Assembly: GCF_000429305.1 (NCBI RefSeq)
Contig: NZ_AUBP01000010.1
Location: forward strand, 124,001-188,000
Direction of reading: 5' to 3'
Length of the DNA: 64,000 nucleotides
Origin: Desulfovibrio inopinatus DSM 10711
GTDB lineage: Bacteria > Desulfobacterota > Desulfovibrionia > Desulfovibrionales > Desulfovibrionaceae
Made by a program: the position numbers and the translations under genes. How positions within the stretch are numbered: position 1 is the first letter of the stretch; each line of letters opens with the position of its first letter. The notes beneath the pieces are model-generated. The model made no database searches and was not told where the DNA came from. It saw nothing but the letters and a program-made list of their open reading frames with translations. Positions 63,827 through 64,000 of this stretch are shown in pieces.

Positions 63827-64000
63827 TCGCTGATTTCTGCTTCAGGAGACGACATTGGCACACCGTGACGTCGTTCCTCAGTACGGATTCAGTTGTTCAT
63901 TCCGTGACTGAGAATTCAACCTAGGACTCGATATTGCACAGCGCCGGACTATCTATAACCATGGGCGAAAATCCGTGTTGTCCAGTGGATTCCAGAACGG

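Noticed and set aside
1-64000. CRISPR arrays, rRNA genes, prophage genes
   Set aside because: No regular short repeats with spacers, no rRNA sequence and no phage structural genes were recognised.

Overview
The window looks like a chromosomal stretch from a Desulfovibrionales-type anaerobe (sulfate-reducer relative). Evidence is the alaS-recA gene pair, the abundance of two-component and c-di-GMP proteins, the FmdE/MoeA-like molybdenum-linked protein beside a ModE-type regulator, and the mid-range base composition. This assignment is inferred from gene content, not from an rRNA gene; none is present.

Layout. 1-3.1 kb: end of a chemotaxis-type block (HEAT-repeat protein with a receiver domain, a periplasmic binding protein, CheX). 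3.3-8.5 kb: housekeeping alaS and recA, with a divergent PP-loop tRNA-thiolation-like ATPase. 8.5-10.2 kb: an IS1380-type insertion sequence whose transposase is broken by a frameshift. 10.2-21.1 kb: agmatine deiminase facing a five-gene minus-strand signalling operon (lycopene-cyclase-like flavoprotein, receiver-GGDEF, a 1841-residue Ser/Thr kinase-ATPase-GAF-histidine kinase, a lone receiver, and a receiver-histidine kinase). 21.9-25.9 kb: a minus-strand chain of MATE exporter, DUF2156 protein and CgeB-like glycosyltransferase. 26.2-30.1 kb: ModE-like regulator overlapping an FmdE/MoeA-like protein, then recN. 30.3-32.1 kb: PadR regulator and SLC13-type permease with a perfect palindromic operator. 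32.5-35.5 kb: exported beta-helix protein, tail to tail with folC. 35.6-37.0 kb: tRNA-Arg(UCU), a secreted thrombospondin-3-like protein, an orphan BrnA-like antitoxin and a decayed HigA-type antitoxin.

37.2-40.4 kb holds the most unusual unit: an overlapping operon for a cytosolic substrate-binding-like protein with a DUF1858-like head, a small P-loop GTPase, and an ABC ATPase with a ScdA/DUF1858-like head, with no membrane subunit. 41.6-47.1 kb carries a HemN-like radical SAM enzyme, then HAD hydrolase, nucleoside hydrolase, cyclase-family hydrolase and a BMP-type nucleoside-binding protein. This suggests nucleoside or heterocycle catabolism. 47.1-49.7 kb is AT-rich and sparse (Flp pilin, small unknown proteins, a secreted acid phosphatase). 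50.0-56.0 kb pairs a PotD-like binding protein with a membrane histidine kinase-receiver-GGDEF hybrid, followed by a second sensor kinase. 56.0-63.8 kb has a NUDIX hydrolase/QueG-like pair, membrane proteins, a YkgJ-type cysteine cluster protein, a WcbI-like protein and a four-CBS-PAS-GGDEF protein overlapping a secreted M15-type peptidase.

Themes: c-di-GMP output is fed by three different GGDEF proteins with distinct inputs (kinase cascade, polyamine-like ligand, CBS/PAS). Many operons are tightly overlapped, and several accessory pieces are decayed (IS transposase, HigA remnant, possibly the BMP signal peptide and the beta-helix C-terminus). All functional calls come from motif reading; no database search was run.
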